Positions 1 to 10,879 of a stretch of DNA of 64,000 bases are shown here, piece by piece. Position 1 is the stretch's first letter. Each line of letters opens with the position of its first letter. The notes beneath the pieces are model-generated. The model made no database searches. It had not been told where the DNA came from and worked only from the letters and a program-made list of their open reading frames with translations. Source of the DNA: Plectranthus barbatus (lineage: Eukaryota > Streptophyta > Magnoliopsida > Lamiales > Lamiaceae); the NCBI GenBank assembly GCA_026898455.1, contig JAPKLW010000155.1, forward strand, positions 719,408 to 783,407, given 5' to 3'. Made by a program: the position numbers and the translations under genes.

Positions 1-639
1 AAGCATGTCTCTATGAAAGACAAAGACTGCGGAGGACACTCCGTAGTATATTCGACAAGATGTCAAAAGGTAATTACCAATGATCGGAAGATGGAAGAGA
101 ATATCATACGGTGAAGTCTGTAAAGGAATCTAGTGATAATTACTTATGGGGAATCCAATTAGATCTAATGAAAGAACAACTTAACTTGTTTATGAAGACA
201 AGTAGAAAGAGTGATTTGTAGGGAAGCCCCTTTATTTGGCATGTCAGTTTTAGCAGATCCACCTTGTGGATTTGTAGAAGGAGACCAATAAGAATTTCTT
301 CTGATTTCTACTGCTCCTTCGAATTGCTCTTTTCTTATCTCTTCTGATTTCTTCTACTCCTTCCTTATTTCTTCACCCTCTTTAACCACACCCAAAAAGG
401 TGGTTACTATGGTCATTTCAAGGGTCGAGCTATTTCTAGGAAGGCATGGACGAAAATTTGAATTCTTATCTGTTAGACACATCAATCTTGTCGTTAGAGA
501 CAGAGATTGGGTCGTCCAATCATGGCCATTCTTCCTTCTCTACTCTGCCGCCTACTTTTCACCTTTTGAAGTGTACTTTCTGAAGGGATTTTGTTGTCGT
601 GAATTGAATCACTTAATCCATCTAAGCTCAGATTGAAAA
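1..639. other. Unassigned sequence at window start
   Basis: No gene or domain was recognised. A 78-codon open frame at 400-636 has no motif and no family resemblance that I can see. The position upstream of an LTR end and primer-binding site at 1726-1741 makes it likely that this is LTR or older repeat sequence, but no boundary was found. Confidence 0.3.
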
Positions 640-1230
640 TTAGATATCGAAATAAATTAAAATTCCTATGATCAATCCTAGCATACTCCTATCGAATATG
701 AATAAGAATGCTTATGTGGAATACCTGAATTGTAGAAACTGAAGAACTCGATGCGCAGAGACTTGATCCTCGATCCTCTTTCTTGCGCAACAAGATTTAA
801 TCCTACAAGATGAAAGAATTAAATATTTGAAATTAAATAAGATTAATTTCAAAATCAAGGAGAGAGAAGAAGAAAAAGATCCTCCAGATCTGTATCCCAG
901 CTCCGATCTAGAAATCTGTTGAAGATTCCCTCCGGATTCTGTGCCTATCGAGAAGCAAAATTTTCTCCTCGTTCTCAGATCTCCAGTCACCAATCAAAGC
1001 TCCCAAATTCTAGTTTGTTGCTCTGCAACTTATGATCTTGTGGTGTATTGTGATCAGAGAACCTTAGGGGTATTTATTGGAGAATTCTGATCTCAAATGG
1101 GCTTGAGCTTTCATGGGCCAGACCAGGGACCAGAAAGCAAATAGCAAATAAGACCTATCAATTAATTAATTCCCATATTCAGCCCAGAATATAATTAATT
1201 AATTAATATTGATTCACGTTATGAGGAACG
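640..1230 (+). repeat. Diverged, truncated copy of the J-family LTR
   Basis: This stretch runs parallel to the solo LTR J at 57730-59186. Shared blocks, in the same order, are a CCTAGCAT-CTCCTAT block near 685, a CCAGATC-TGTATCCCA block near 884-900, a GGGCCAG-CC-GGGACC block near 1115, AATTAATTAATTCCCAT near 1160, and a GTTATGAG-AACGGG block near 1218. Divergence is substantial, with many indels, and both ends are missing, so this is an old fragment. It lies immediately upstream of the LTR end of copia element A and may be nested in it. Confidence 0.55.
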
Positions 1231-1726
1231 GGTTAACTAATAGTTTCGGGGAAACTCTAAACACCCCATTCTGGCGACGAAGAGACTGTGTGATGTGCCC
1301 ACACTCCTAGGAGCTGCAAAGAAAAGGACGACCAAGGACCAGTCAAGTGAGCTTGTGGATCGGTGGACGAGGCATTCACCGACAAGCGATAGATTATAGG
1401 AGCACGTGTATAATCCTAATCTTAGTGGATTTCCAGACCTTGAGTCTGAATATTGGACGTAAGACCTTTAGACTCCGAACAAGTATAACCTTTTATCTTA
1501 TTTATCACTTTCATTTTGTGAACTTATTTATCTTTAAAACTCAGCACTCAAGTGTTGGAGTATATATTGAAAACAGACATTAAACATACTTGGACCTAAG
1601 TACAGAACTAAGATTTGACAAATCAAACTAACACGTTATAATCAGTTTGGATAAGTGCAAGCTTACTGTAAAACAAATTATTTTTGTTGTGCAACTTAAA
1701 ATTTCTTTAAAAAATTTGGAACAACA
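1231..1726 (+). repeat. Probable 3' part of the 5' LTR of copia element A
   Basis: The segment ends in ACAACA at 1726 and is followed after one base by a degenerate Met-tRNA primer-binding site. This is the same arrangement as in the better-preserved copia element B, whose 5' LTR ends in ACCAACA at 14590. The left boundary of this LTR is not visible, because older repeat sequence precedes it and no matching 3' LTR exists in the window (A is truncated at about 44175). Confidence 0.5.
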
Positions 1727-1741
1727 AGAGGTATTAGAGCC
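1727..1741 (+). other. Primer-binding site of element A (Met-tRNA type, degenerate)
   Basis: The sequence AGGTATTAGAGCC matches the canonical plant copia primer-binding site TGGTATCAGAGCC with two substitutions. It directly follows the LTR end, where a site pairing with the 3' end of initiator Met-tRNA would prime minus-strand DNA synthesis. Confidence 0.7.
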
Positions 1742-1844
1742 AGATCAGTCATTCCAGGCTGGTCGTTTTTAGTCGCTTATAACTGGTATCCTTTCCTTGC
1801 ACACTTTCTTTATCTTATCTTATCAGCTCAGGTACCTATTCAAG

Positions 1845-3666
1845 ATGCCTATTCCCAAGCTGCCTCCACAGTGTTGAGAAGTATGCCATATGGAAGAAGA
1901 GGTCTTCTATACAACTCAAAAGCTACTATCTAGAAATGGTGGACGTAATGGAGAGAGAACCAATCAAGATAACCAAGGTCCTTCCACCACTCCGAGCTGT
2001 AACAAAGTCGTATGAAGAGTGGAGCCTAGAAGATAGAAGAATGAATCAACTTAATTCCATTGCATAGGAGGTCATTTTATCTTCCTTACCAGACACCCTA
2101 GTTGAGGAAGTTATGCAATTCGATAGCGCAAAGGATATATGTGACTATCTCAACACGCTGTGTCAGGAAACTGAACAGATGAAAAGAAATAAAGTACAAG
2201 TCTGTGTCGATAAGAACGAGTCCTTTCAGATGCTACCTGAAGAAACAATTAAAGCGATGGAAGCTCTTTTCAACACAATAGTCAGCGAGCTCAAGGATTT
2301 GGACAGGGTATACTCAAATGCCGACCTTAATGCTAAAATCCTGTCCAACATGCCCAAGGAGGACTGGTTTGTCAAAACCACGACCCTAAAAGTGAAAGAT
2401 CTTTCCAAAATGATGACAAAGGAATTATTTGCCCAACTCCAAGCCCATAAATGGGATATTCATATGATGAATAAAAACGAGGCCATCAAAGCAGTCAGCT
2501 CGCCTGTCCTCCATGCTGAAGATGCGGCCTACTTCGTTAAAAGAGACTTCAAATGGAAGCCCAAGAAGCCCTTCCAGACGGACCGACCAGCTGGTCAGCC
2601 AAGCTCACAGACGAAGGAATCCCAACCACCTCATGCTTCCAGTGTGGTTCCTCCGAACTATTAAAGTTTGAATGTCCCTCGGTGGACAAGGAGGAAAGAG
2701 AGAGATTAAAGAATATCTTCGAACAGAGAGCATCTCGAGCAGCAGCCCAAGCCATGCTTACCAGAACTGAAGTACCGAATGTTCCAGACCATGACGATGA
2801 CTATTCATCAAAGGATTAAGCTGACGAAGAAGCACTCCTGACATTCATGTTCACGTTTAGTGAAGAAGTTGAGGATGTGTCTGAAACCGAAGTTAAAACT
2901 GAGACAGCTCCAACTACGTCTAGTGAGCAGGTACAACCTTTAATCTCGGTTTCTGAATTTTTAGAATGCATCCTTGACGACACTAAGTCGTATTGCTCCA
3001 ACTCAAATGATGTCACTATAGACATTTTAGTGCAAGAATTCCGAAAATTTTAATTTTTTGAAAAATATCTTGGCTTGCGAAAACACCTCACTTAAATCTC
3101 ATGTTTTAGGAGATTGAAAAAAAACTGAAAGAAGCACACTCAATTTTGCTAATAAATTTTGAAAACCTTAAGTCCGAGTGTAAATAGCAAAGGGTAAGCT
3201 GGTGAAATAGCCCAATCTTAGACTGGCAAAGTCTCAAACCAACAGGAAATCAGTATGACCACAAAAACTTACTAAGCAGCATGTCTTTACTGCAAGGACG
3301 TCTGTTACCTCGACAAGTTTGATCAAGTAGCCATTATATGCTGCAAGGAAGCTAAACACCCGACCCGGTCAGTACACTAATCGAGGAACCAAATCTCAAG
3401 TTCAGATTGTGAGGAGGAGCATACCAAGTAGGGGGAACACCTACTTGAGTTCATAGCCCAATCACACTTTTCATTCAAAGGCTATGAAGGCTAACCAAGA
3501 TAGTACTACTTGTTTAACATGCAACCATGAAGGTATTCACATCCAGAACCTAGATTCCGAGGTTCTCAAGAGAATCACACTTCCAAGAGAACTCCACACA
3601 AACCCACATCTTCCAAACCAAAGTAATGCATCATTTAAGGAGGAAGGGAAAAGTTCCGGCCAGTGA
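1845..3666 (+). pseudogene. gag remnant of copia element A
   Basis: Gag would form the particle that packages element RNA. The best stretch is an open frame at 2113-2664 that aligns with the gag of element B (ETEQMKRNK against DTDQMKQNK, KEDWFVK against REDWFVK, and a conserved AYFVKRD/AFFAKRD block). A frame change near 2553-2660 leads to a zinc-knuckle region, CFQCGSSELLKFEC, whose expected histidine is replaced by leucine, so the CCHC finger is broken. Further in-frame remains extend to 3053. From 3054 to 3666 only degraded sequence with short frames is visible, corresponding to the long coiled-coil gag tail seen in B. There is no intact start. Confidence 0.75.
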
Positions 3667-3819
3667 TAACAGCAAGAAATCACCTACTATTAAAATTACA
3701 AAAGTGTGGATTCCCAAGGGATTGATCATACGAGTTAATCCTGTAAGACCCACAGATACTCGGGAAACTAAAGCTTAAACTTTGTAATTGTAGGAGCAGG
3801 ATCATACTAGTCAGCTTCA

Positions 3820-5060
3820 AGAGAAGATCAAGTGGATGCATCAAGCATAACAAAAAGAAATAACTTTTCAACGAGCTCAACATGATCAGAGAACCATCGG
3901 TGCTGTTTGGTGACAATTCTAAATGAAGAGTCATTGGAAGGGGATGCATCAAGCAAAACGGTCTCAGAATTCATCAATGTATCTCTCGTCACCAACCTGA
4001 AGCATAACTTACTCATCGTCAGTCAACTCATCGAGAGTGGATACGTTTTCTCCTTCAAAGAATCAAAGTGTCATATCAAGGACAAAGCCTCTGGAGATAT
4101 CTAGCTTAAGGGAGTTCGCAAAGGTGGACTCTATGTTGTAAACTGTCTGAGCGGGCAGACTGACTTGTGCTTCGTGCCTACCAGCTTGATTGAGACAAAC
4201 TGGTTGTGGCACAAGAGATTAAGCCACCTGAACTTCAAGACGATCAATCATCTAGCCAAGGACGAACTGGTAGAAGGTCTACCAAAATGAGTGTTCAATA
4301 AGGAAGGAATAAGCAAAGCCTGCCAGTAAGGGAAACAAACCAAGGCCTCCTTCAAGAACAAATCAGTAAGCCCAAGCACTTCCCGAGTGCTGGAGTTACT
4401 TCATATGGACTTATTCGGTCCAGTAACTCCTCCAACCATTGGAGGAAAGAGATTCTCTCTAGTAGTCGTGGATGACTACTCGCGCTATACTTGGGTCAAG
4501 CTTGTCAAGGCAAAATATGAGGTGAAGATCATCCTACTGGAGTTGATCATGCAAGTCCTGAACCAGCGAGAAGTTATAGTAAAGAGGATTCGATTCGACA
4601 ATGGGACAGAGTTTTACAATGACCCTCTGATGGATTTCTGCGGGGAAGTTGGCATTGGGAATGAGCATTCTAATCCAAGAACACCGTAGCAGAACGAGCA
4701 TTCCGACTCTAAAGGAAGCAGCCCGGACCATGCTTGGTGAGACCAGCTTAGGTGAGAAGTTTTGGGGCGAAGCATTGATGATGCCCTGCCACACTCAAAA
4801 TCAAAGCGACATCAATGACAAACTTCAGAAGACTCAAAATCAGACTAGCACTTTTGAAGGCCCGACTAATAATTGAGAAGCCAGGACTAAAGACGTTCAG
4901 GCACAAACTGACATCGGGGACAAAGATCATACTGAAGATGGAGTGCTGACGAAAGACGGAGTCCAGACTGAAAACCAAGACCAGACTGAAGTTGCTCAGA
5001 CTGACGAAGGCCAGTCTTCTGAAGACCAGACTCAACTTCCAATTTAGATTTACCAAGGCG
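3820..5060 (+). pseudogene. Protease/integrase remnant of copia element A
   Basis: The N-terminal part resembles the protease end and GAG-pre-integrase domain: NLKHNLLIVSQL at about 3995-4030 and WLWHKRLSHLNFKTINHLAK at about 4201-4260 match B. The histidine of the HHCC zinc region is visible, but the CKACKQGKQTK cysteine block has a stop and a Cys-to-Ser change. The integrase core follows at 4387-4690 (LLHMDLFGPV, VVVDDYSRYTWV, then DNGTEF with the preceding Ser changed to Phe). After the NPRTP block a stop and frameshifts end recognisable coding; the acidic, repetitive linker to about 5060 is barely readable. The protease DSG site is not recognisable. Confidence 0.75.
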
Positions 5061-5394
5061 TGGATCAACAAGTGTTGGGGAATGAAATTATCCCAGAGGA
5101 TTATTTTCTCACTGATGTCTCGGTCGCAGGTGTTCACTCTAAGGAGCCGTTCATCCAACTAGTCCAGGTCGAAGAGCTTCAGATACCTAAATGGCTTCGC
5201 AACCATCTAGAAGATGCAGTACTATATAATATTTCCAACCCAGTTTGAACCAGACAAAGAAGTGCGCTACTGACATCTCTCATCTCGAACCAACAAAGGT
5301 AGCAGATGTACTTCAATCAGTGGACTGGATTAATTCCATGCAAGAGGATCTTGCGAAATTCACTCGCAACCACATATGGAACTTGGTAGATCGT
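5061..5394 (+). pseudogene. Reverse transcriptase N-terminal fragment of element A
   Basis: An open frame at 5060-5248 is the poorly conserved linker before RT. The last part reads DWINSMQEDLAKFTRNH and then WNLVDR, which aligns with DWVNAMQEELAEFTCNH and WDLVDR in element B. The frame is cut at 5394 by the solo LTR S1 and continues at 6799, where PSHQYVIKNKWVFKNK follows directly once S1 and one ATCGT copy are removed. Confidence 0.8.
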
Positions 5395-6793
5395 TGATAA
5401 GCTCATATTTATACTCACTTATCTATATTTTTCTCCATTGTTTCAAGTATATTTTGTTATTTTTTTACTTATTTTTGTGTATGAGTCTACTTTAGAAGGT
5501 GTTATGCCTTTGATGGGTGATTTTTGCAGGTTTTAGGCCAAATTCATTGGAAACCCGTACCGAAAGCAGATGATGTTCAAAGGAACAGTCACAAATTCTT
5601 CCACGCATGGAATATGAGCTAATGGAGCATGAAAATGAAAGATCTTCGAATTAGCTTTCCAATGCAACTGGAATCGGGTCAATCGGAGTTCGGGAGCAAA
5701 AGTTATGGCCAAAACCGTGAGACTGCGCAGACAGATGTTTCTGTGTCGAGAGACAGGATTTGTGTCGACCGAAACAGAGGTCAAAACATTCCTTTCGATC
5801 GAAATTCATTCTGTCGATCGAAACAGAGGTCAAAGTTGCAGAACCGACACAAATTTTAGCCCGGATTTTGACTGGATGGTTGTGTCGATAGACAGCCTGC
5901 CTGTCGATCGACACGGAGGTCCGAAAATGCTATTTTTGGCCTGTTTTAGCAGTTTTTGCTATTTTTACCCAATACTCAAATTAGGTCTTCTTCCCCCTCT
6001 ATAAATATGAACTCTTAGGCACGAAATTATATCTACTTTTCTCTGTTTTTGCTGAATACATTGGAGTTTTTCAAGACATTGAAGGTTCCTATTTTATTTG
6101 TAAGTTCATTAATAATATGTTTCTTTATTTTCTAGTCATGATTTGTGGCTAGAACCCTAAACAGGTTCTAGGATTATGATTTCTTTTCTGATGCATGTCT
6201 AACTGATATCAACTTATATAGCATGGATTAATTCTCTGATTTAATTTTATAATCTAGATTAAAAGAAGGACCGAGAGGTGAATTGAGATCTAGGTTTATA
6301 GTTAATAATTGATGGATCGAGAAATGAAAATTATTAACTGGAAGAGAGAATTAATTGTGTTTGTTTTCTGTCTCAAAAGGAAGAAACTTGCATAGGAATT
6401 AATTAGATAATTATTGAGATTGATTAATTTGGTGTTCTTGAGACCGAGAGGCGATAGTCACTAATTAATAATCTAGGATTTAATTGCCTGACCAAGGAAT
6501 TTAATCCACAAAAATCTATGTTTTCCCCATTGCTGAGTTGATTGATATTGCATGTTGATGATTAGATTATCTGCCCTAGGATCTGTGCTTTCTTTAATTG
6601 CTTTTAAAACCCTTTATTTTCTGCATTTGTTATCTTTAAATTCCAAAACAAAACTCCTTTTTCCATTTCCTCAAACATCTATGATTTATTAATTATAGCT
6701 AGTACTTTGGATTTATCGTTGCACAGTCCCTGTGGGATCGACCACCTACGGGTGTAAAAATTTATTTGGCTAACTGCTAAACTGCAGTTATCA
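5395..6793 (+). repeat. Solo LTR S1, gypsy type, TSD ATCGT
   Basis: The 1399-bp segment starts TGATAA and ends TTATCA, a perfect 6-bp terminal inverted repeat with TG...CA ends, and is flanked by the 5-bp duplication ATCGT at 5390-5394 and 6794-6798. It contains no internal region, so it is a solo LTR left by LTR-LTR recombination. A TATA box (TATAAAT, 6000-6006) lies downstream of a cluster of TGTCGATCGACA-like palindromes at about 5745-5925. The 3' part (CAGTCCCTGTGGGATCGACC, about 6726-6745) is typical of LTRs of Athila/Tat-type gypsy elements. It interrupts the RT of element A. Confidence 0.9.
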
Positions 6794-6880
6794 ATCGTCC
6801 ATCACATCAGTATGTGATCAAAAACAAGTGGGTATTCAAGAACAAGCGAGATGAAGTTGATAACATAGTCAAAAACAAAG
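6794..6880 (+). pseudogene. Short RT fragment of element A between S1 and B
   Basis: This 87-bp stretch is the ATCGT duplication of S1, about 76 bp of RT coding sequence (YVIKNKWVFKNKRDEVDN) and the CAAAG duplication of B. It aligns with the start of the RT fingers domain in copia elements. The frame resumes at 43943 with AKLVTKGYAQCEGIDFDETF once B is removed. Confidence 0.85.
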
Positions 6881-8092
6881 TGTTGGGAAATTATTCCTAA
6901 ATCTCCCTAAGGATCGTATTGTAAAAGGTTTTTTTGGATCAAACCTTAGGAGATTGGTCGATCAAATTGCTGAATTCTAGTATAGTCCAGCAACTCTTGT
7001 AATGTCCTATATAGGCTAAAGTATCGTGTTGTAATAGATCAGACTGCTAGAATCACTCCTAGCAGATTGTGGATGCTAGAGATATTAGCAGACGAAGAAG
7101 ACTGCTAGAGATAATAGCCGTCAAGTGCTAAGGAGGGGTTTGCTGAAGGCGATAGCAATCCTTTGTCAAATAAGAGACTGCTAGAATGAAGTGCTTAGTA
7201 GTCGGAAGAGCAAGTAGCAGAATGCTAGAAGGAGATTAGCATTTGCTCAGAGCAAGGTATAGCAGAATACTGAAGGAGTCAACATTTGCCAGCATATAGC
7301 AGATTGCTAAAGGCAATAGCAATCCAGAGTCAAAGAATCAAGTGCTAAACAATAAGCAACTGCTAAGCAGTCAACAGTCCGATACTTGTCCAGCAGATTG
7401 CTAGGACGGCCTGGCAGATCGTTCCGAGAAAGCTTAGCAAGGCGAGATAGCAAACAACGATTGCTACACTACCGTTCTGACAGACGTACACACAAAGGAC
7501 AAAACTTTCCCAAAGTAGGTCAGAAAGTAATGTACGATGCCGATAAGGACGGATAAAGTCGAACCACTCTTGGATGAAGGAGCCGTTGTGTCTAACGGGT
7601 ATGGAGATTTAAAGTTTGAATCTCCAGGTATAAAACACAAGTCCAGAAGTGAAAAACAACTACTGCTTCCATTACTCATGAGCTAAGGAACCTCAACCAC
7701 ATCTGAAAAAGCATTTACAGTGAGATTCCTTTGACAAACAAAAGAGTGAGAAAGTAGTCAGTTGAGAGCACGAGATAAAAGTGTATTCAAAGCTCTTAAC
7801 AACCAGGAGTGTCTTCCATTGAATATCTGACACTGCCTTTAAGAGATTCCTTAACTTTGCTCAAGAATCTTCAATCATTGGGATACCTTCCATCCTAGGA
7901 AGCATCTAGCAGTCACATCTCTGAAAAGGGATTGACTCCGATGGGCATTTTGCCAAAACCAGACAAGTTTAGGAGAGAACTTTAAAAGCTCCCCCTAGCA
8001 GCGAAGGACATGTTTTACGAAGGTGCCGCTCTTGACTTGACCGTAGCTGTGGACTGAGAAGAACGAAGTAACGGAGAATAGCTTTGTTGTGG
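6881..8092 (+). repeat. 5' LTR of element B, left part (U3 and most of R/U5)
   Basis: It starts TGTTGGGAAATTATTCC and matches 42397-43592 with scattered substitutions and small indels. One 21-bp block near 7277-7298 is absent from the 3' LTR. U3 contains about 21 copies of TGCTA or its complement TAGCA between 7040 and 7470, then a TATA box at 7629-7635 preceded by a near-perfect inverted repeat (about 7601-7625). Element C interrupts the LTR after 8092. Confidence 0.9.
7629..7635 (+). promoter_or_regulatory. Putative TATA box of the element B LTR
   Basis: TATAAAA lies about 160 bp downstream of the TGCTA/TAGCA cluster and directly after an inverted repeat. The 3' LTR has the same box at 43125-43131, preceded by an exact 10-bp inverted repeat (GAGATTCAAA and TTTGAATCTC separated by one base) at 43100-43120. 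Confidence 0.5.
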
Positions 8093-9514
8093 TGATATGT
8101 GTGTAAAATGACCTGTATTTCGATGTGTGAGCGTGCATGTTTGCATTCATTTTACCCTCATATCATATGTTTTTGTTGCTCTTTTGTCGTGTTTTTGTGT
8201 TTTGAATGTTGTAGGAGAGGTTTTGAACATATTATAGCACTTTTGGGTGAGTTTTGGAGGTAAATCGTCCGAGCCGAAGGTTAAAAGGAAGTTGGATCGA
8301 TCGAGCGGAGCAAAGGAGTGAAGAAACCGGATTTCAGAAGAAATTTTCGGTCGAGCCAAGGCAGGCTCGATCGAGCCACTGGACAGAGGCTTGGTTCGAC
8401 CGACCCTGTAGTGCTCGACCGAGCCTGCTCTTAAGAGGGTTCGCTCGGCCGAGCCATTGCAGGTTTTGTGGTCTGCGGTTTCCAGCCTGCTCGGACGATC
8501 CAAGGCCCTGGGAGCTCATCTATAAAAGGGGGATTTTCGCATTTTAAAAGAACTTTTGGTCAGATTTTCAATAACCGTCATGAGAGATCTCTACAGATTT
8601 ATCTCCAAACCATTCTCCATCCATATTCAAGTAGATTCAAGCTAAATTCTTCCAATTTGGTGAGGATCTAGTAGGAAGGAAGGTAGATCAAGTCCAAGGA
8701 AGGCAACCAAAGGAGATCATACTTAGACCTTGATATTTTGTAATGGATTCTCTCATTTCTCTTAATGATTTGTACTCAATTCAAGGTATGAAGAACTAAA
8801 TTTAATTGTGAGTGTTGTAGAATTGATAATGTGATTAGTTGATATCAAATTTGCTTGTTTACTTTCCTTTGAGGGATTGAATTGCACTTGAGCCTATTCC
8901 TTATCACTTAGGTGTAGGTAATAGCCAACCTTAGAGGTAGTTGGCGTGAACGCTGCAGCCAACACGCGGGCGGAATCGTTGTGATAAGTGTAAATTCTTA
9001 CAATTTTAGTTCCAATCCCAGTGCGGGGCTAGGTCGTAGGGCGATAATTGATGGTCGAGTGGGAGTGATCTAGGGGTTAATAACGTAGCTGTTTGCAATT
9101 CCTAGTGTCATCTACCACTAGTTTTCCGTAGCAAGTGGCTAGCAAACGTAGGGTCGATGGCTCAACCTCCTAGGGATTAAAATTTTGTTTATAACATAGT
9201 TTGATTCAATTTGGAACAATAGAAATTCAATCAACACTCACTATCTTCTTATTGTTGAACTTGAGATTTTGATCTACCTAAGCAAGTTATTCAATTGTTT
9301 TGTCTTGTGAGGTTCAATTACATATTTTGTTAATGATTTGTTGCTTGTATGTTTGTTTACATTCAATTTTGCCTAGTTAAACAAAAACCAACGACTATGT
9401 TTTGCCTAGCTATTAAACCTTCAAACAAGTAAATAGTTTTCACTTGAGCGAATTGAAAAGTAGTTGGATTGATAAAATTTAACGTGAAGATAGTGTTGCA
9501 TTTCACCATCGTCA
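8093..9514 (+). repeat. 5' LTR of element C
   Basis: The 1422-bp LTR contains a cluster of CTCGNNCGAGCC palindromes at about 8345-8495, followed by a TATA box (TATAAAAGGG, 8521-8530). It ends in CATCGTCA, after which the leader and primer-binding site follow. Open frames on either strand across the palindrome cluster are by-products of the repeats, not genes. Confidence 0.92.
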
Positions 9515-9520
9515 CGTTTT

Positions 9521-9540
9521 TGGCGCCGTTCCCGGGGAAT
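9521..9540 (+). other. Primer-binding site of element C (Asp-tRNA type)
   Basis: TGGCGCCGTTCCCGGGGAAT follows the LTR end by six bases. It is the usual site TGGCGCCGTTGCCGGGGA of Athila-type gypsy elements, complementary to the tRNA-Asp 3' end, with one G-to-C change. Confidence 0.85.
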
Positions 9541-9754
9541 CTTCTAGTGGGTCTTGTGAAATTATTGAAAGTTTTAAGAAGTGTATGCTAGGTGTTTGAG
9601 GAAATTCTTGTGTGAATATTCTTACTAACATTTGTTTGCTAATTGTTCTAGTTTGTTTAGTTGAATTGTTTTGTTTTGTAATTGGATTTGTTGGAGCTTG
9701 TAGGTGTTGTAGATAACAAGGTCCAAAGCATGGTTGTTCCAAGTGGAAGCTACA

Positions 9755-10879
9755 ATGGAGAATCAAAGAGGGGTGAGCACGGAGAGAATTGATAACTTAG
9801 AAAGGCAATTGGCGGAGATGAAAGCTAAAGTGATGGAAAGACAAAGACCGTGGAAGCCTCTTCGAAATATATTTGAGAAGATGTTTGAATGTAACTACCA
9901 ATGGCCCGAAGAGAAAAGGGATTACCATTCGGTGAAGGTTGAAAAGGAATATGGAGAAAATGAGATGAGGAGGAGCCAATTGGATCAAATGCAAGAACAA
10001 TTGAAATTGTTAAGAAGGCCACGCAGATATAGTGAGGTGGTGAAAGAAAGAATGTTTGAGAAATATGAGGGGAAACTCGAAGATACTCCAACACAAGAAT
10101 CAACCGTTGCCAAGCCATGGGATAAAACGGATCAAGAAGAGAGAGTTTCAAAGGGCACGGGACTAATTCCGAGGATAAGTGGCAATGTGATTAATGAATA
10201 CATGGGGGATAAGAGTGCAAACATTGTGATGAAATCCAAGGAAAGTGTGAGTGATGTTGAAGAGCAAAAGGCAATGGAAGCTACGAAGATGAAGATAGAT
10301 GAAGTCAAAGAAGAGGAGATAGAAGTGGTGCAAGAGGAAAGACCACAAAAGGAGGGTGAGGAGTTATCTCAAGAAGATGAGGAGGACAAGGGCACAATCG
10401 AGTTGGTGCAATATGTAGATAGTATGAAGAAAGGTGATAATGAGATGCCTTCACCCGAAGAAATGCAAGAAGTTCTCATTTTTGCACAACTTATGGAAGA
10501 AGAGTGTGAGGAAAAGATTATAACGGGAGAAATACGTGGAGAGATGGTGTTTGTTTTTCCTTCCCGGTTAATAGACAAGGTTGAAAAGGTAGTGGTGCTA
10601 ACAAACAAGGTGAAAGAGGTTTATGAGTTGGTTGTTAAAGGAAATGGATTGAGGAAATATAATCCTGATGGTGTATTTGAAAGGTCATTGGTGATTGTGA
10701 CATGGTTAGATGGTGTGTTAGATAGTGTGCTTGTGTTGAGAAAATTTCGAATAGTAATAAGGGAAAGTTTGGTTGGAGGAAGCTTAGGAAGTAGATCAAT
10801 CAACAAGTTGCTTCCAAGCAAAGTTCGATCGATAGAGAAAGGTATACTAAAAATTCAAAAGGTTTTTGACAATGGATGA
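9755..10879 (+). CDS. Capsid-less gag-like protein of element C, open frame
   Basis: The 374-codon frame starts with the first ATG, at 9755 (MENQRGVSTERIDNLERQ). Its first 40 residues match the N-terminal helix of the gag of element D (RIEELERQLELMKAMINERN and PLQNLF). It then jumps directly to the region after the capsid (CNYQWPEEKRDYHSVK against NSFHWPKECNDYRSVK), so about 230 residues containing the whole capsid domain are missing, in frame. Residues about 55-240 are acidic and probably coiled-coil, with MKKGDNEMPSPEEM matching the start of D's protease region. The last 110 residues have no match here and the protease itself is absent. The frame is uninterrupted although the neighbouring retroelement genes are broken. 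Expression is not shown. Confidence 0.75.
   Translation: MENQRGVSTERIDNLERQLAEMKAKVMERQRPWKPLRNIFEKMFECNYQWPEEKRDYHSVKVEKEYGENEMRRSQLDQMQEQLKLLRRPRRYSEVVKERMFEKYEGKLEDTPTQESTVAKPWDKTDQEERVSKGTGLIPRISGNVINEYMGDKSANIVMKSKESVSDVEEQKAMEATKMKIDEVKEEEIEVVQEERPQKEGEELSQEDEEDKGTIELVQYVDSMKKGDNEMPSPEEMQEVLIFAQLMEEECEEKIITGEIRGEMVFVFPSRLIDKVEKVVVLTNKVKEVYELVVKGNGLRKYNPDGVFERSLVIVTWLDGVLDSVLVLRKFRIVIRESLVGGSLGSRSINKLLPSKVRSIEKGILKIQKVFDNG

Noticed and set aside
8147..8671. Several overlapping open frames on both strands rich in Arg-Pro-Ser
   Set aside because: They lie in the CTCGGCCGAG cluster of the C LTR; the palindromes read open in many frames, and the same happens at 12857-13401, 20480-20896, 24013-24454 and 28058-28491.
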